A stretch of 46,625 nt of DNA, from positions 1 through 46,625 of the forward strand of contig JAAWDR010000032.1 in the NCBI GenBank assembly GCA_022793875.1, written 5' to 3'. The stretch is from Clostridia bacterium (lineage in GTDB: Bacteria; Bacillota; Clostridia; TANB77; CAG-508). The translations under genes and the position numbers were made by a program. The notes below the pieces were generated by a model. It was not told where the DNA came from. It searched no databases and saw nothing but the letters and a program-made list of their open reading frames with translations. Shown here in pieces: positions 33,746 to 43,261 of the stretch; position 1 is the stretch's first letter, and the number at the start of each line of letters is the position of its first letter.

Positions 33746-36700
33746 TTAGTGTGTTTCTATTTGTTCTAATACTAGTCTTTTTATTAGTAGTAAATCTGTT
33801 GCTGTTATTTTTCCATCTTTATTAATGTCTCCTGCTTTAAATCTGTCCCCTGTTAAAGTCCATTCTTGTTTTTCTCCTGCTATTAAATGCCTTTTTACTA
33901 ATAAAAGGTCTGTTGCTGTTATTTTTCCATCTTCGTTTATATCACCTAACTCATACTTGTCTGGATTTTCTTGTTCTTTTTTAATCCAGTCTACTTTTGC
34001 TGTAGCTGTACCTTTATTTCCTGCTTTGTCTTCAAATTCAAATGTAAATTCTCCATTTTCATTAAATGTATATTGTTTGCTAGCATTATTATTAGTAATA
34101 ATTATTTCTTCGCTTTCATTTATTAAAGTTACTATTACTGATTTATCAGTAGTTTCTTCTGTACTATATTTGATTTCTGCTGTTGGAGCTATTTTATCAA
34201 TCCAATTTACTTTTGCTGTATGTGTTTTTTCTTCTTTATTAGGGTTATCTAAGTCTTCGTCTTTATCCATATATTCAAATGTAAATTCTCCATTTTCTGT
34301 GAATGTATGAGTATTTCCACCTTCACTTACAATTTTAACATTTGTATCTTTATTACCATTAATATCTATTATATATGGTTTAATAGTAGCAATAACATCT
34401 TTATTTGTTATACTTGTTATATTATAAGTAATATCACTTACTAAAATTTTAGTATTATTATTAATATAATCTACTTGTATACTTTTATATGATATATTGT
34501 CTGCCTTGTCTAAAATTCTAAATTCATATTCTCCACTAACTTCAAATGCATGTTCCAATGGATTTGATCTTGTTGTTTGTTGTAATACTTTTAATGTTTC
34601 TTTTTCAGCATCAGTTACAGTTACACTATTTCCTTCACTATCAAAATATTCTTCACTTTCAACAGTTCCATCTGATTTTAATGTAGTTACATATGTTGCT
34701 ACATTTTGAACAGTTCCAGTTGTATTTTTGTATGTAATTTTTGTAGTATTTCCATTTTCATCTAATTCTACAATTTTATATGTTTCTCCTTCTGAATTCA
34801 AATATGAAACACTTTTTGTTTTTCCATTTTCAACTTCTACATAGTTAGTTTTATTATTATTTTCATCTAATATATATACATCTTCACTAATGTTATCTAA
34901 TAAAATTCTTATTTTTTTATCTTCATCTAATTCATATTTTACATCTGCTGTTGGACCATCTTTATCAATCCATGTTACTTTAGCTGTTGCTGAGCCTTTT
35001 GCTCCATTTTCATCTTCAAATTCAAATGTGAATTCACCATTTTCACTAAATACATATGTATCACTTCCATTATTATTTGTAATTGTAATTTTTCTACTTG
35101 GATTTACAAGTCTAGCTACTACAACACCATTTGTTTTTTCAGTAGTACTGTATGCAATACCTGCTGTTGGATGAGGATTTTTAGTTAAATCTTGATATAA
35201 GTTAAATGCTCTTGCAGTAAACCAATTTGCATTTGAACGGTCTGCTACTATTTTAACATATTTAACTTCTTTTGGTTCTTCAATTTCAAAACTTTTAGTA
35301 TTAGTTATAGCATCTTGAACTGTGTTTGCTTGATTAGTATATGTCAAATTTTTCTGGTTTGCTAATACTTCCCAAGTCTCTCCATCCATACTGCCATAAA
35401 TAGTTCCATCATATATTTTACCATTTCCACCACCTGCTGGTACAAATTCTACTGCTGATAAAGTAACTGATTGATCTAATTCAATTACAATATAACGTTC
35501 TGTATCTGATCCATTCCATGCTGAATGCCATCTTGTATTATAGTTTGCATCAATTGCATTTGTTGCTGCTCCTCCTTGACTGGCAGCTTCTGTTGAAAAA
35601 CTATGTATACTTAAGTGAGATACTGGAATATATTTTCTTGTATCTGGTTGATTATCTTCTGTAAAAGTAAATGTTGATGATGCATCACTTGCTAATCTTG
35701 TTCCAGTTGCTCCTTGCCTTAGTTGTACTGTTTTATTTCCTGTTAAATCTGGTGAACTTTCACTATAAGAAGTCCATGGTTCATTTTCTGAATAACGCCA
35801 TTGTGTACTTAAATTTACTCCAACCATTCTATTTTCTAAATCATTTGCAAATAATGTTGCAGGTAAACCATCTGATTCTTGTATATCTATTTGATATATA
35901 TTTTCTTCACTGTAGTCTGTACCTACAATGTGTATATATATGTCATTTTCTGCTGTTATAGATGCTATTTCTTCTTTTGTTAAACTATGTTTATGATTTT
36001 CTGCTGTAGAAGCTACTTCTTTCCATGTTTTCTTTCCATCTAAACTGTAGTCCCAACGTATACCATTTCCATCAAATCTACTTGATAATACGATTTTTTC
36101 TGCATCTGCTCCATCAAATGAGAAAGTTGCTAAGCTTGTATCAATTTGTCCTAATAAATAAGCAGCTAATCCTCTAGTTGTTCCAGGTTGTAAAACTGTT
36201 GAACCTTCATTTGGATAATTTTTAGCTTCTGTTAATATTTTGTTTTGAAGTATTGTAAATTTAAATATATATTCATCACTTGTAAATTTTGTTTTAATAT
36301 AGTTTGATAAATTGTGCATTGGGAATGGGAAACATTTTAAAGCTTCCATCATTTCTTTTTCTAATTTATAGCAATCTTCTTCTGTTTTTGCTGGGTCTTC
36401 TACATATAATTTAGCTAACCCTGCCCAAGCATCTAAGTTAATAGATTGAATTCCTATAGCTTCTCTATATATTTGTTCTTGTTTTGTTTTATCATCTTTA
36501 TATGTATCTACTGTCATTAAAAGTTTTTCTGCTTTTTCAAAATTATTATAATCATTTAAAGCTTCTTGGGCCAATATAACATATGGTACATTGTATCCTT
36601 TTACATAAGTTCTATCATTTCCCCATCCTAAAGGCATTCTTTCACCTTTTTCTGAAAGAGCCCATCCAGATACATCATTATCAATTCCCCATAATCCTTG

Positions 36701-38446
36701 TCCTTCTGCATTTTGATTGTAGTAAAGAAGTGCTGCATGTCCAGGTTGTCCAATAACTGCTGATGGTATTGCATTTACACCACGTATACAATGTCCAGAT
36801 TTTGATATACCACCACAAACAGCTCCTGTACCAAATTTATTTCTAAAGTTCATCCATAATTTGTATACATATCCATTACTTGTGTCATTTCTATATGGTA
36901 CATATTCAAATAGTCCTTTTTTAGTTATTGTTCCATCTTCATTTGTTTTTTCTACTGCAAATAAGTCATTAAAGTAATCTTTGTTGTTTTCATCATAGTA
37001 AACTGGATTTGCATAATTAGGCCATACATATGCCATATATGGGTGTGGAGTCAACAAACTCCATACACTACCTGGTGCTTTATCTATTCTTGTTTGTGTA
37101 TATTCATTTAGCCATATAACTTCCTCATCATCAATTAGTGTTCCTAAAACCCATCTCATTTGTTCTATGTTATAAGCCTCAAACCATGGTGTAATATCTA
37201 CTGTATCAGTAGCTTTAAATTGTCCGTTATTGTACATTTGTTTATAAAGTGCATAACGATTTACAGAATCTGATTGATTAAATTCTGAGTTTTGCATCCA
37301 TAGTCCTACTCTTGAAGAGTGAGTTAATGAAATTGTTATTGCCATTCTTTTATAAAGGTTTCCTTTAGTTGTTGGCCAATTTAAATTTTTATTAGCTAAT
37401 AATGTCTTACCAGCATCTGATATTTGTGTTTGGTCATCAAAATCGTTTTTGTATTCTTTTAATAATCTTGTTAACTCTTTTAATGAGTTATAATAACTTC
37501 CAGTTGGTGTTCCACCTAATATGTAATAACGAAGATTTTCTACATCGTTCATAAGCCAATCAATTGTCTCTTTGTTGGCTGAATCTTCTTCTATAAATCT
37601 TTCTAATGCATAATTTCCTACACTATCTATAAATTTTCTTTGTAATACAAGCAATTCATATTGAGAATCGGCTAAATCTTTATTATCATATTCTTTAATT
37701 CTTTGGTCATATACCTCAACTCCTGGATATACTGGTTGTTTTTCTTGGTAATTGTCTGTAATTAACATTGGGTCTATATATACAGAATGATCACTTGCGT
37801 TATTTGCATTAGCTACAGCTGTAAATCTAAGATACTTAGCTCCTCTAATATCTATCTTCATAAATACAGCTTCTTCTCTTGGCAAATATACTTTGTCAGG
37901 ATCACTTTTTATTGTCCAATGATTTGCTCCCTCTTTATAAAATGTGTCTTCATCTGATGTGTATATAAAAAATTTAACACCATCTCCACTAGTTGCTGTT
38001 TTATTTAATCCTACATACATTGTTAAATAATGATATTTTTCACTATACTCCCTTACATCAAAATATACTTCTGATTGAGCATGTGCCCATATACCATAAT
38101 CAAATGTATAATAAGCCCCTTCTCTCTTAATCTCTAATTTTGCACCATTACTGTCTTCATTTTTTCTTATTTTATCCCATCCTGCTTTAGATTCAGGTCG
38201 GAAATCTAAATCTGTTAATCTAATATATTCCCCTTCGTTTGGATCTTCCTTAGTTTCAATATTATTGTTGCTTTCATCATTATTTGCATATACTGTACTA
38301 TAAAATAATTTGTTTATAGCTATTCTTCCTATATTTTCTCCTTCATACATAATTGTAAATATGTATTGTGCACAAATTAAAAGTACTAGTATAGCAATTA
38401 CTTTAATTCCTTTACTTTTTATTGTTCTTTTACTTTGTTCTTTCAT
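33746..38446 (-). CDS. Large secreted dockerin protein with NPCBM, papain/transglutaminase-like and F5/8C domains
   Basis: The 1566-aa protein starts with a signal/anchor helix (14-33). Visible domains are: NPCBM-like module (about 72-232, FDYGIWAHAQSEVYFDVREY); a helical region (240-480); a papain/transglutaminase-like core with GAVCGGISKSGHC (Cys544) and GQPGHAALLYY (His570) and an acidic turn GIDNDVSGW; an F5/8-type C discoidin domain (938-1085, NAIDANYNTRWHSAWNG); three Ig-like repeats (about 1094-1162, 1330-1417 and 1420-1490) with recurring NGEFTFEFED; and a type I dockerin (1499-1560) with two calcium loops, GDINEDGKITATDLLLVKR and GDINKDGKITATDLLLIKR. GGAGG precedes the ATG. The carbohydrate modules suggest glycan or mucin targeting. 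Confidence 0.85.
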   Translation of the reverse strand: MKEQSKRTIKSKGIKVIAILVLLICAQYIFTIMYEGENIGRIAINKLFYSTVYANNDESNNNIETKEDPNEGEYIRLTDLDFRPESKAGWDKIRKNEDSNGAKLEIKREGAYYTFDYGIWAHAQSEVYFDVREYSEKYHYLTMYVGLNKTATSGDGVKFFIYTSDEDTFYKEGANHWTIKSDPDKVYLPREEAVFMKIDIRGAKYLRFTAVANANNASDHSVYIDPMLITDNYQEKQPVYPGVEVYDQRIKEYDNKDLADSQYELLVLQRKFIDSVGNYALERFIEEDSANKETIDWLMNDVENLRYYILGGTPTGSYYNSLKELTRLLKEYKNDFDDQTQISDAGKTLLANKNLNWPTTKGNLYKRMAITISLTHSSRVGLWMQNSEFNQSDSVNRYALYKQMYNNGQFKATDTVDITPWFEAYNIEQMRWVLGTLIDDEEVIWLNEYTQTRIDKAPGSVWSLLTPHPYMAYVWPNYANPVYYDENNKDYFNDLFAVEKTNEDGTITKKGLFEYVPYRNDTSNGYVYKLWMNFRNKFGTGAVCGGISKSGHCIRGVNAIPSAVIGQPGHAALLYYNQNAEGQGLWGIDNDVSGWALSEKGERMPLGWGNDRTYVKGYNVPYVILAQEALNDYNNFEKAEKLLMTVDTYKDDKTKQEQIYREAIGIQSINLDAWAGLAKLYVEDPAKTEEDCYKLEKEMMEALKCFPFPMHNLSNYIKTKFTSDEYIFKFTILQNKILTEAKNYPNEGSTVLQPGTTRGLAAYLLGQIDTSLATFSFDGADAEKIVLSSRFDGNGIRWDYSLDGKKTWKEVASTAENHKHSLTKEEIASITAENDIYIHIVGTDYSEENIYQIDIQESDGLPATLFANDLENRMVGVNLSTQWRYSENEPWTSYSESSPDLTGNKTVQLRQGATGTRLASDASSTFTFTEDNQPDTRKYIPVSHLSIHSFSTEAASQGGAATNAIDANYNTRWHSAWNGSDTERYIVIELDQSVTLSAVEFVPAGGGNGKIYDGTIYGSMDGETWEVLANQKNLTYTNQANTVQDAITNTKSFEIEEPKEVKYVKIVADRSNANWFTARAFNLYQDLTKNPHPTAGIAYSTTEKTNGVVVARLVNPSRKITITNNNGSDTYVFSENGEFTFEFEDENGAKGSATAKVTWIDKDGPTADVKYELDEDKKIRILLDNISEDVYILDENNNKTNYVEVENGKTKSVSYLNSEGETYKIVELDENGNTTKITYKNTTGTVQNVATYVTTLKSDGTVESEEYFDSEGNSVTVTDAEKETLKVLQQTTRSNPLEHAFEVSGEYEFRILDKADNISYKSIQVDYINNNTKILVSDITYNITSITNKDVIATIKPYIIDINGNKDTNVKIVSEGGNTHTFTENGEFTFEYMDKDEDLDNPNKEEKTHTAKVNWIDKIAPTAEIKYSTEETTDKSVIVTLINESEEIIITNNNASKQYTFNENGEFTFEFEDKAGNKGTATAKVDWIKKEQENPDKYELGDINEDGKITATDLLLVKRHLIAGEKQEWTLTGDRFKAGDINKDGKITATDLLLIKRLVLEQIETH

Positions 38447-38482
38447 AGGCTCCCTCCATTTTTAATATCTATTATACAATAT

Positions 38483-38511
38483 ATTATAGCATTTTTTACA
38501 TATTATGTCAA
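38483..38511 (-). promoter_or_regulatory. Consensus sigma-A promoter of the dockerin/cohesin operon
   Basis: TTGACA (38511-38506), 17-base spacer, TATAAT (38488-38483), both hexamers perfect. It predicts strong expression. Confidence 0.8.
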
Positions 38512-38603
38512 ACATTCACAAATCATTTGCAAAACTTCAGTTTGCCTTTTTATAGTATCAAATTTTTCTTTAAACTTCATATCCTAATATTATAAGTACA
38601 TTC

Positions 38604-38660
38604 AAAAAAATTAGTCATGAAAAGACTTTGAAAGTTAAAAATCTTAATCATGACTAATTT
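38604..38660. repeat. Dispersed hairpin element, diverged copy 4, serving as copA terminator
   Basis: AAATTAGTCATGA (38608-38620) and TCATGACTAATTT (38648-38660) form a perfect 13-bp stem, with TTTTTTT next on the minus strand. The loop keeps the GAAAAG...TTAATCATG pattern of hairpin A in copies 1-3, but the outer stem differs compensatorily (TTAGTCATGA instead of GAGGCATGA) and orientation is reversed. It lies 9 bases past the copper ATPase stop. Confidence 0.7.
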
Positions 38661-38668
38661 GTATATAA

Positions 38669-40879
38669 TTATAAATTATTACTATTTTTTAGTCTTAAAG
38701 TATTTAATATTACTGTTATACTACTTAGTACCATAGCTAAACTTGCAATCATTGGATTTATAGAAATTCCTATTGGTTTTAATATTCCACATGCAATTGG
38801 TATCATTAAACAATTGTAAAAAAATGCCCAAAATAGATTTTGCTTAATATTCCTTATTGTTTTCTTACTTATATTTATTAATTTAATAATACTATTTAAA
38901 TCATTTTTTGTAAGGATTACATCAGATGAATCCATTGCAATATCTGTTCCACTATTTACGCTTACTCCAATATCTGAATTTGCTAAAGCTGGACTATCAT
39001 TTATTCCATCACCACACATCATTACAAATTTGTTTTCTTCTTTTAGTTGTTTGATTGTGCTTGATTTTTCTTTTGGCAGTACATTTGCAATTGCTCTTTT
39101 TATTCCTAATTCATTTGCTATTTTTTCAGCTGTTTCTTTATTATCTCCTGTTAGCATTACTGTTTCAATTTTCATGTTTGCTAAATTCTTTATTACTTCT
39201 TTTGCTTCTTTTCGTACTATATCATTTACTCCTATTAATGCTATTACTTTTTCATCTTGTACTACATATATAATACTATTTCCTTTTCTTGCAAGTTCTT
39301 TTTCTTCTTGTTCATAATTATTTTTAATGTTATAACTTTCAAGAATTTTAGAATTCCCAATAATAGTTTTCTTATTATTTACTTTTCCTATAATTCCATA
39401 TCCTGTAACATTTCCAAATTCTTTAACTTCTAATTTTGAAATTTTATTTTCTTCTAAATAGTCTACAAATGCTTTTCCAATCGGATGTGTTGTTTTACTT
39501 TCAATACTTCCTACTATTTGCAAAAGTTCATTGTTTGTCATCTCACTATAGTTTTTAATTTCTGATATTTTTAATTTACCATAAGTTAAAGTTCCTGTTT
39601 TATCAAAAATCATTACATTTGTTTTTTGTGCATTTTCAAGTATTTCACTTTTTTTTATTAAAATCCCATTACTTGCACATAATCCTTCACTTACTATTAT
39701 TGCAAGAGGTGTTGCTAAACCTAAGCTACAAGGGCATGCAATAACTAGAATTGTTACAAATGTTGTTATTGCTGTTTCAAGATTTTGACCAATTATTAAA
39801 TATATTATGAATGTTATTATTGCTAAAATAATTACTAGTGGAACAAAATATCCTGATACTCTATCTGCAATTTTAGCTATCGGTGCTTTTGTGTTTGTTG
39901 CTTCAACAACAAGTTTTACTATTTCAGATACTGTTGATTCTTTTCCTATTTTTTCTGCTTTATATTCAATATATCCATCATAATTTAAACTTCCTGCAAT
40001 TACTTTACTTCCTTTTTCTTTAGATTGTGGTTTACTCTCTCCTGTTATAAATGATTCGTCAAGATGTGCTTTTCCTTCTATTATTTGACCGTCTACTGCA
40101 ATTTTTTCTCCTGCTTTACATACAACAATATCTCCTTTATGTATTTCATCTAATGTTACTTTTTTTAATTTTCCATCAATTTTTATTATTGCTGTGTCAG
40201 GCGTTATTTTTACTAATTTTTGTATTGCTTCTTTTGTTTTATCTTTACTTAGACCATCTATATATCTTCCAAGTTTTATAAAATATATTACTATACTTGA
40301 AGTTTCAAAGTATAAATCCATAACAAGATTTGTGTTTCCTTTAAATACTAAATACATGTTATATATGCTATATAAAAAACTTGTAATAACTCCTATCCCC
40401 ACTAAAGTGTCCATATTAGGGGTTTTATGAATTAAGTTTTTATATCCATTTCTTATAATGTCAAATCCATAAATAATAAAACATATAGTTAGTAAAAGTA
40501 AAGAAAACATGTAATTGGTTGAATATTTATGTGGGTCTAGAAAAGGAATTGTTGGTAAATTTATCATGTGCCCCATAGATATATACATTAATAGTATTGC
40601 AAGTATAGTAAACACTATAAATTTTATCTTTTCTTTTTTGTTTTTTGTGTTAGTTTTTATTTCTTTAAATTCTCCTAAACTTTTAAATCCTGCTTTTTTT
40701 ATAAATTCTTCAATCTTTTCTTGATTTAATTTTGTTTCATCATAACTAATAATTGCATTTGCCATTACTAAATTTACTCCTGCAGAGATGATTCCTTCTT
40801 GCTTATTTAAATATTTTTCTAATCCATTTGAGCAAGCTGAACAGGTCATTCCATCAATAGATAAAATTATTTTTTTCAT
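38669..40879 (-). CDS. copA: Copper-translocating P-type ATPase
   Basis: The 736-aa P1B-type ATPase has one N-terminal heavy-metal domain (IDGMTCSACSNGLEKYL), eight predicted membrane helices, the ion-path motif CPC in VIACPCSLGLATPLA, phosphorylation site DKTGTLT, TGES in the actuator domain, SEHP-type THPIGKAF and the hinge GDGINDSPAL. CPC plus this organisation indicates Cu(I) export. AAGGA lies 7 bases before the ATG at 40879; an upstream in-frame ATG has none. The copper chaperone gene lies 31 bases upstream in the same operon. No CsoR or CopY regulator gene is in the window. Confidence 0.93.
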   Translation of the reverse strand: MKKIILSIDGMTCSACSNGLEKYLNKQEGIISAGVNLVMANAIISYDETKLNQEKIEEFIKKAGFKSLGEFKEIKTNTKNKKEKIKFIVFTILAILLMYISMGHMINLPTIPFLDPHKYSTNYMFSLLLLTICFIIYGFDIIRNGYKNLIHKTPNMDTLVGIGVITSFLYSIYNMYLVFKGNTNLVMDLYFETSSIVIYFIKLGRYIDGLSKDKTKEAIQKLVKITPDTAIIKIDGKLKKVTLDEIHKGDIVVCKAGEKIAVDGQIIEGKAHLDESFITGESKPQSKEKGSKVIAGSLNYDGYIEYKAEKIGKESTVSEIVKLVVEATNTKAPIAKIADRVSGYFVPLVIILAIITFIIYLIIGQNLETAITTFVTILVIACPCSLGLATPLAIIVSEGLCASNGILIKKSEILENAQKTNVMIFDKTGTLTYGKLKISEIKNYSEMTNNELLQIVGSIESKTTHPIGKAFVDYLEENKISKLEVKEFGNVTGYGIIGKVNNKKTIIGNSKILESYNIKNNYEQEEKELARKGNSIIYVVQDEKVIALIGVNDIVRKEAKEVIKNLANMKIETVMLTGDNKETAEKIANELGIKRAIANVLPKEKSSTIKQLKEENKFVMMCGDGINDSPALANSDIGVSVNSGTDIAMDSSDVILTKNDLNSIIKLINISKKTIRNIKQNLFWAFFYNCLMIPIACGILKPIGISINPMIASLAMVLSSITVILNTLRLKNSNNL

Positions 40880-40910
40880 GATTAGTTCCTTTCTTAAAAA
40901 TTGCAAATTA

Positions 40911-41117
40911 TTATTTTACAACTTCATATCCAATATCTTCAATAACTTCTTCTATAATATTTTGTGATACATTGTCATTTGTAGTTATAATGACTTCTCC
41001 TGTTGTATGGTCAGCTATTACATTTTCTACTCCTTCTATGTCTTTAATTGCATTTTTTACTCTGTTTTCACATCCTCCACACATCATACCTTTTACTTTT
41101 ATAATTATTTCTTTCAT
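40911..41117 (-). CDS. copZ: Copper chaperone (CopZ-like heavy-metal domain protein)
   Basis: The 68-aa protein is a single heavy-metal-associated domain: KVKGMMCGGCENRVKNAI with the metal-binding CxxC and a typical beta-alpha-beta-beta-alpha-beta length, ending DIGYEVVK. It delivers Cu(I) to the P-type ATPase encoded 31 bases downstream. The ATG at 41117 is preferred because AAAGGA lies 9 bases upstream; the ATG three codons earlier abuts the site. Confidence 0.9.
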   Translation of the reverse strand: MKEIIIKVKGMMCGGCENRVKNAIKDIEGVENVIADHTTGEVIITTNDNVSQNIIEEVIEDIGYEVVK

Positions 41118-41218
41118 AAAAATCATTCCTTTCTTTTTTTATTTTTTTCAATATTAACAACATTCTATTTTCTTATTAAACTGTTTTTTATATTATCAAT
41201 TTTACTTGAAAAATAATT

Positions 41219-41344
41219 TTATTTTATCAAATCTGTGTAATACAAGATTTCTTTGTTTAATGATTTAGCATATTCAATTTCACTTTTTGTACTGTTTCCA
41301 ATATATCCATTTACATTTACTCCTTTGCTTATTATTATACTTTC
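41219..41344 (-). pseudogene. C-terminal remnant of a DUF4406/nucleotide-transferase-like protein
   Basis: A 41-codon open frame ends in a proper stop and reads SKGVNVNGYIGNSTKSEIEY then AKSLNKEILYYTDLIK. The pattern GYIGxSTKxEIEYAKxLxKxI is typical of the C-terminus of DUF4406/nucleoside 2-deoxyribosyltransferase-like proteins. The frame is closed by a stop at 41347 and no start codon precedes it, so only the tail remains. The rest of the gap (41118-41389) shows nothing recognisable. Confidence 0.55.
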
Positions 41345-41389
41345 TTAATTAATTGCAATATTTTGAACTAACTCTAATAATTTTTAAAT

Positions 41390-42085
41390 TTATACTAGTC
41401 CTCTTTCTTTTTGTTTTTTCTTTAATTTTCCCCAATTATAACTTCCATAAATATCATTTATCAATAATAATATTGGTCCTACTAATACTGAAATTAATTG
41501 TGTTTGACCATTTATAATAGGAACTAACCATAATGTTATTATTACTAAATCATTTGCTACATAACAAAATAATGATAATTCACTTCTTCTTGCTTCAAAA
41601 TAACTTGCTAAAACACTTGTTACAACTGAAATTGTACTTATTTCTAATAAATCTGTATTAAATACTTTTAATATAAAATAATATATCCAAAATAATATTA
41701 ATTGAGAAAGTAATACTATAGTTATTTCTTTTTTAGATAATGAACTTATAATAACTGTATCTTCTTCTTTATCTTGGTGTCTTAGCCAAGAAATAATACC
41801 TATTATCATTATAGGAAATGTCAAAAATATTGTAATAATCAGTTCTCCATAATATCCTTGGTTATATGATACTATTCCATAGAAAAATACACTAACAAAT
41901 CCTACAAAATAACATTCTACTTTTCCTTTTGACATTAATAATGCTGTAATTAAATATAATGATGTATATAAAGTATCAATTACTGTACCATTAAAAATGA
42001 TAGCAGATATGACTGATACTAATAATCCACATATCAAAAATAATTTTTCAAATTTATTCCAATCATTAAAATATTTTTTTATCAT
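41390..42085 (-). CDS. pnuC: Nicotinamide riboside/mononucleotide transporter PnuC
   Basis: The 231-aa protein has about seven hydrophobic helices and PnuC family blocks: SKGKVECYFVGFVSVFFYGI, YNQGYYGELIITIFLTFPIM, IISWLRHQDKEED and a final YGSYNWGKLKKKQKERG. PnuC imports pyridine nucleoside precursors for NAD synthesis; the exact ligand is not shown. GGGAG lies 7 bases before the ATG. It follows the ABC-2 permease gene by 27 bases and may be cotranscribed with it. Confidence 0.88.
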   Translation of the reverse strand: MIKKYFNDWNKFEKLFLICGLLVSVISAIIFNGTVIDTLYTSLYLITALLMSKGKVECYFVGFVSVFFYGIVSYNQGYYGELIITIFLTFPIMIIGIISWLRHQDKEEDTVIISSLSKKEITIVLLSQLILFWIYYFILKVFNTDLLEISTISVVTSVLASYFEARRSELSLFCYVANDLVIITLWLVPIINGQTQLISVLVGPILLLINDIYGSYNWGKLKKKQKERGLV

Positions 42086-42112
42086 ATTAAAGTCTCCCTA
42101 TACTTTTATTTT

Positions 42113-43261
42113 CTATGCTATTTTCCTTTTCTTTTTTGAAACTATATTATTAATTAAAACAAATATTATTGTAAATATAAGAATTATTCCTATATTAAAC
42201 AATATTGGTTTAATGCTTTCAAAATTGACTACTTCTAGCTGAGTAATGATTTCATTGCTACTAATGAAGTAATATGATGGCAATATATGTGCTATTTTTA
42301 GTACTGTATCTGGTAGCCACTCCATTGGGACAAATGCTCCACATAAAAAGCTTGAGCCAAGTGCTATTACATTTACAATTCCATTAATTGCATTTTTGTT
42401 ATTTGCTAAATTTCCTATTAATATTGCTATTGTTACAGCACATATAGTAAATACAAATGAATTCACAATATAAATTATTCCATGTTCTGTAAACATTACA
42501 TTTCCTACTAATATGAAACTTAATACTACATAAAAGAACCATAATACAATAGCAAATAGACTATTTGATAATAATAGATGTCTATTATATTTCTTATAAT
42601 TCATACTACTTATAATTGTTCTTTTTGCTATTCTTTCTTCTTTAAAGCTTGATAATATTAAACAGATTACATATACACATCCTGCTAATATACTATAATT
42701 TGTGAAATTGTAGTAAAATGTGGCCTTTTTTAAATTATTTGTGTCTAATTTTGATGTTATTTGTATTTCTGTTTCTTTAGCTAATATTTCATTTATCTTA
42801 CTAATTATTTCTTGTTCTGAGTATAGATTTTTTTGATATATATTTGCTAATTTTATATATCTTTCTAACATCATTTCAGCAAGACTTGATTGATAGTCTC
42901 CTGTACTTTTTATTTTGATTTCTGGTTCTTTTCCACTTAAAAAGTCTTCTCTATAATTTTCAGGTATATATATAATATAATTTACGTCTCTATAAAATAA
43001 TGCATCATTAATAGCTTCTTCATTGTTTTCAATTTCTATTATTTTGCTTTTTCCTTTAATATAGTTTATTAAATTTTCTGTTATTCCTTCTTCTTTATCT
43101 TGATTTATTATTAAAATGTCAGGCTTACTTGCTATAAAATTTGTACTATTTTCACTTGTTTGCATGTTAAATCCACCAAAGAAAATTAACATTACTGTAT
43201 ACATTATAATTGGTACTTTACATTTATTTAATACTTTTAAAAATGCTCTAAATACTGTCAT
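42113..43261 (-). CDS. ABC-2 type permease, second subunit
   Basis: The 382-aa product has one N-terminal helix (about 15-33), a large extracytoplasmic region and five C-terminal helices from about residue 190, the ABC-2 (YhgE/DrrB-like) layout. Conserved-looking features are FCGAFVPMEWLP and PSYYF. It overlaps the preceding permease gene by 14 bases and has AAGGAGG before its ATG. With that permease and the ATPase it would form a heteromeric exporter of an unknown compound, plausibly a lipid, polysaccharide or antimicrobial. Confidence 0.88.
   Translation of the reverse strand: MTVFRAFLKVLNKCKVPIIMYTVMLIFFGGFNMQTSENSTNFIASKPDILIINQDKEEGITENLINYIKGKSKIIEIENNEEAINDALFYRDVNYIIYIPENYREDFLSGKEPEIKIKSTGDYQSSLAEMMLERYIKLANIYQKNLYSEQEIISKINEILAKETEIQITSKLDTNNLKKATFYYNFTNYSILAGCVYVICLILSSFKEERIAKRTIISSMNYKKYNRHLLLSNSLFAIVLWFFYVVLSFILVGNVMFTEHGIIYIVNSFVFTICAVTIAILIGNLANNKNAINGIVNVIALGSSFLCGAFVPMEWLPDTVLKIAHILPSYYFISSNEIITQLEVVNFESIKPILFNIGIILIFTIIFVLINNIVSKKKRKIA

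Noticed and set aside
41118..41220. CopY or CsoR operator upstream of copZ
   Set aside because: No TACAnnTGTA or GC-rich CsoR-type dyad was found.
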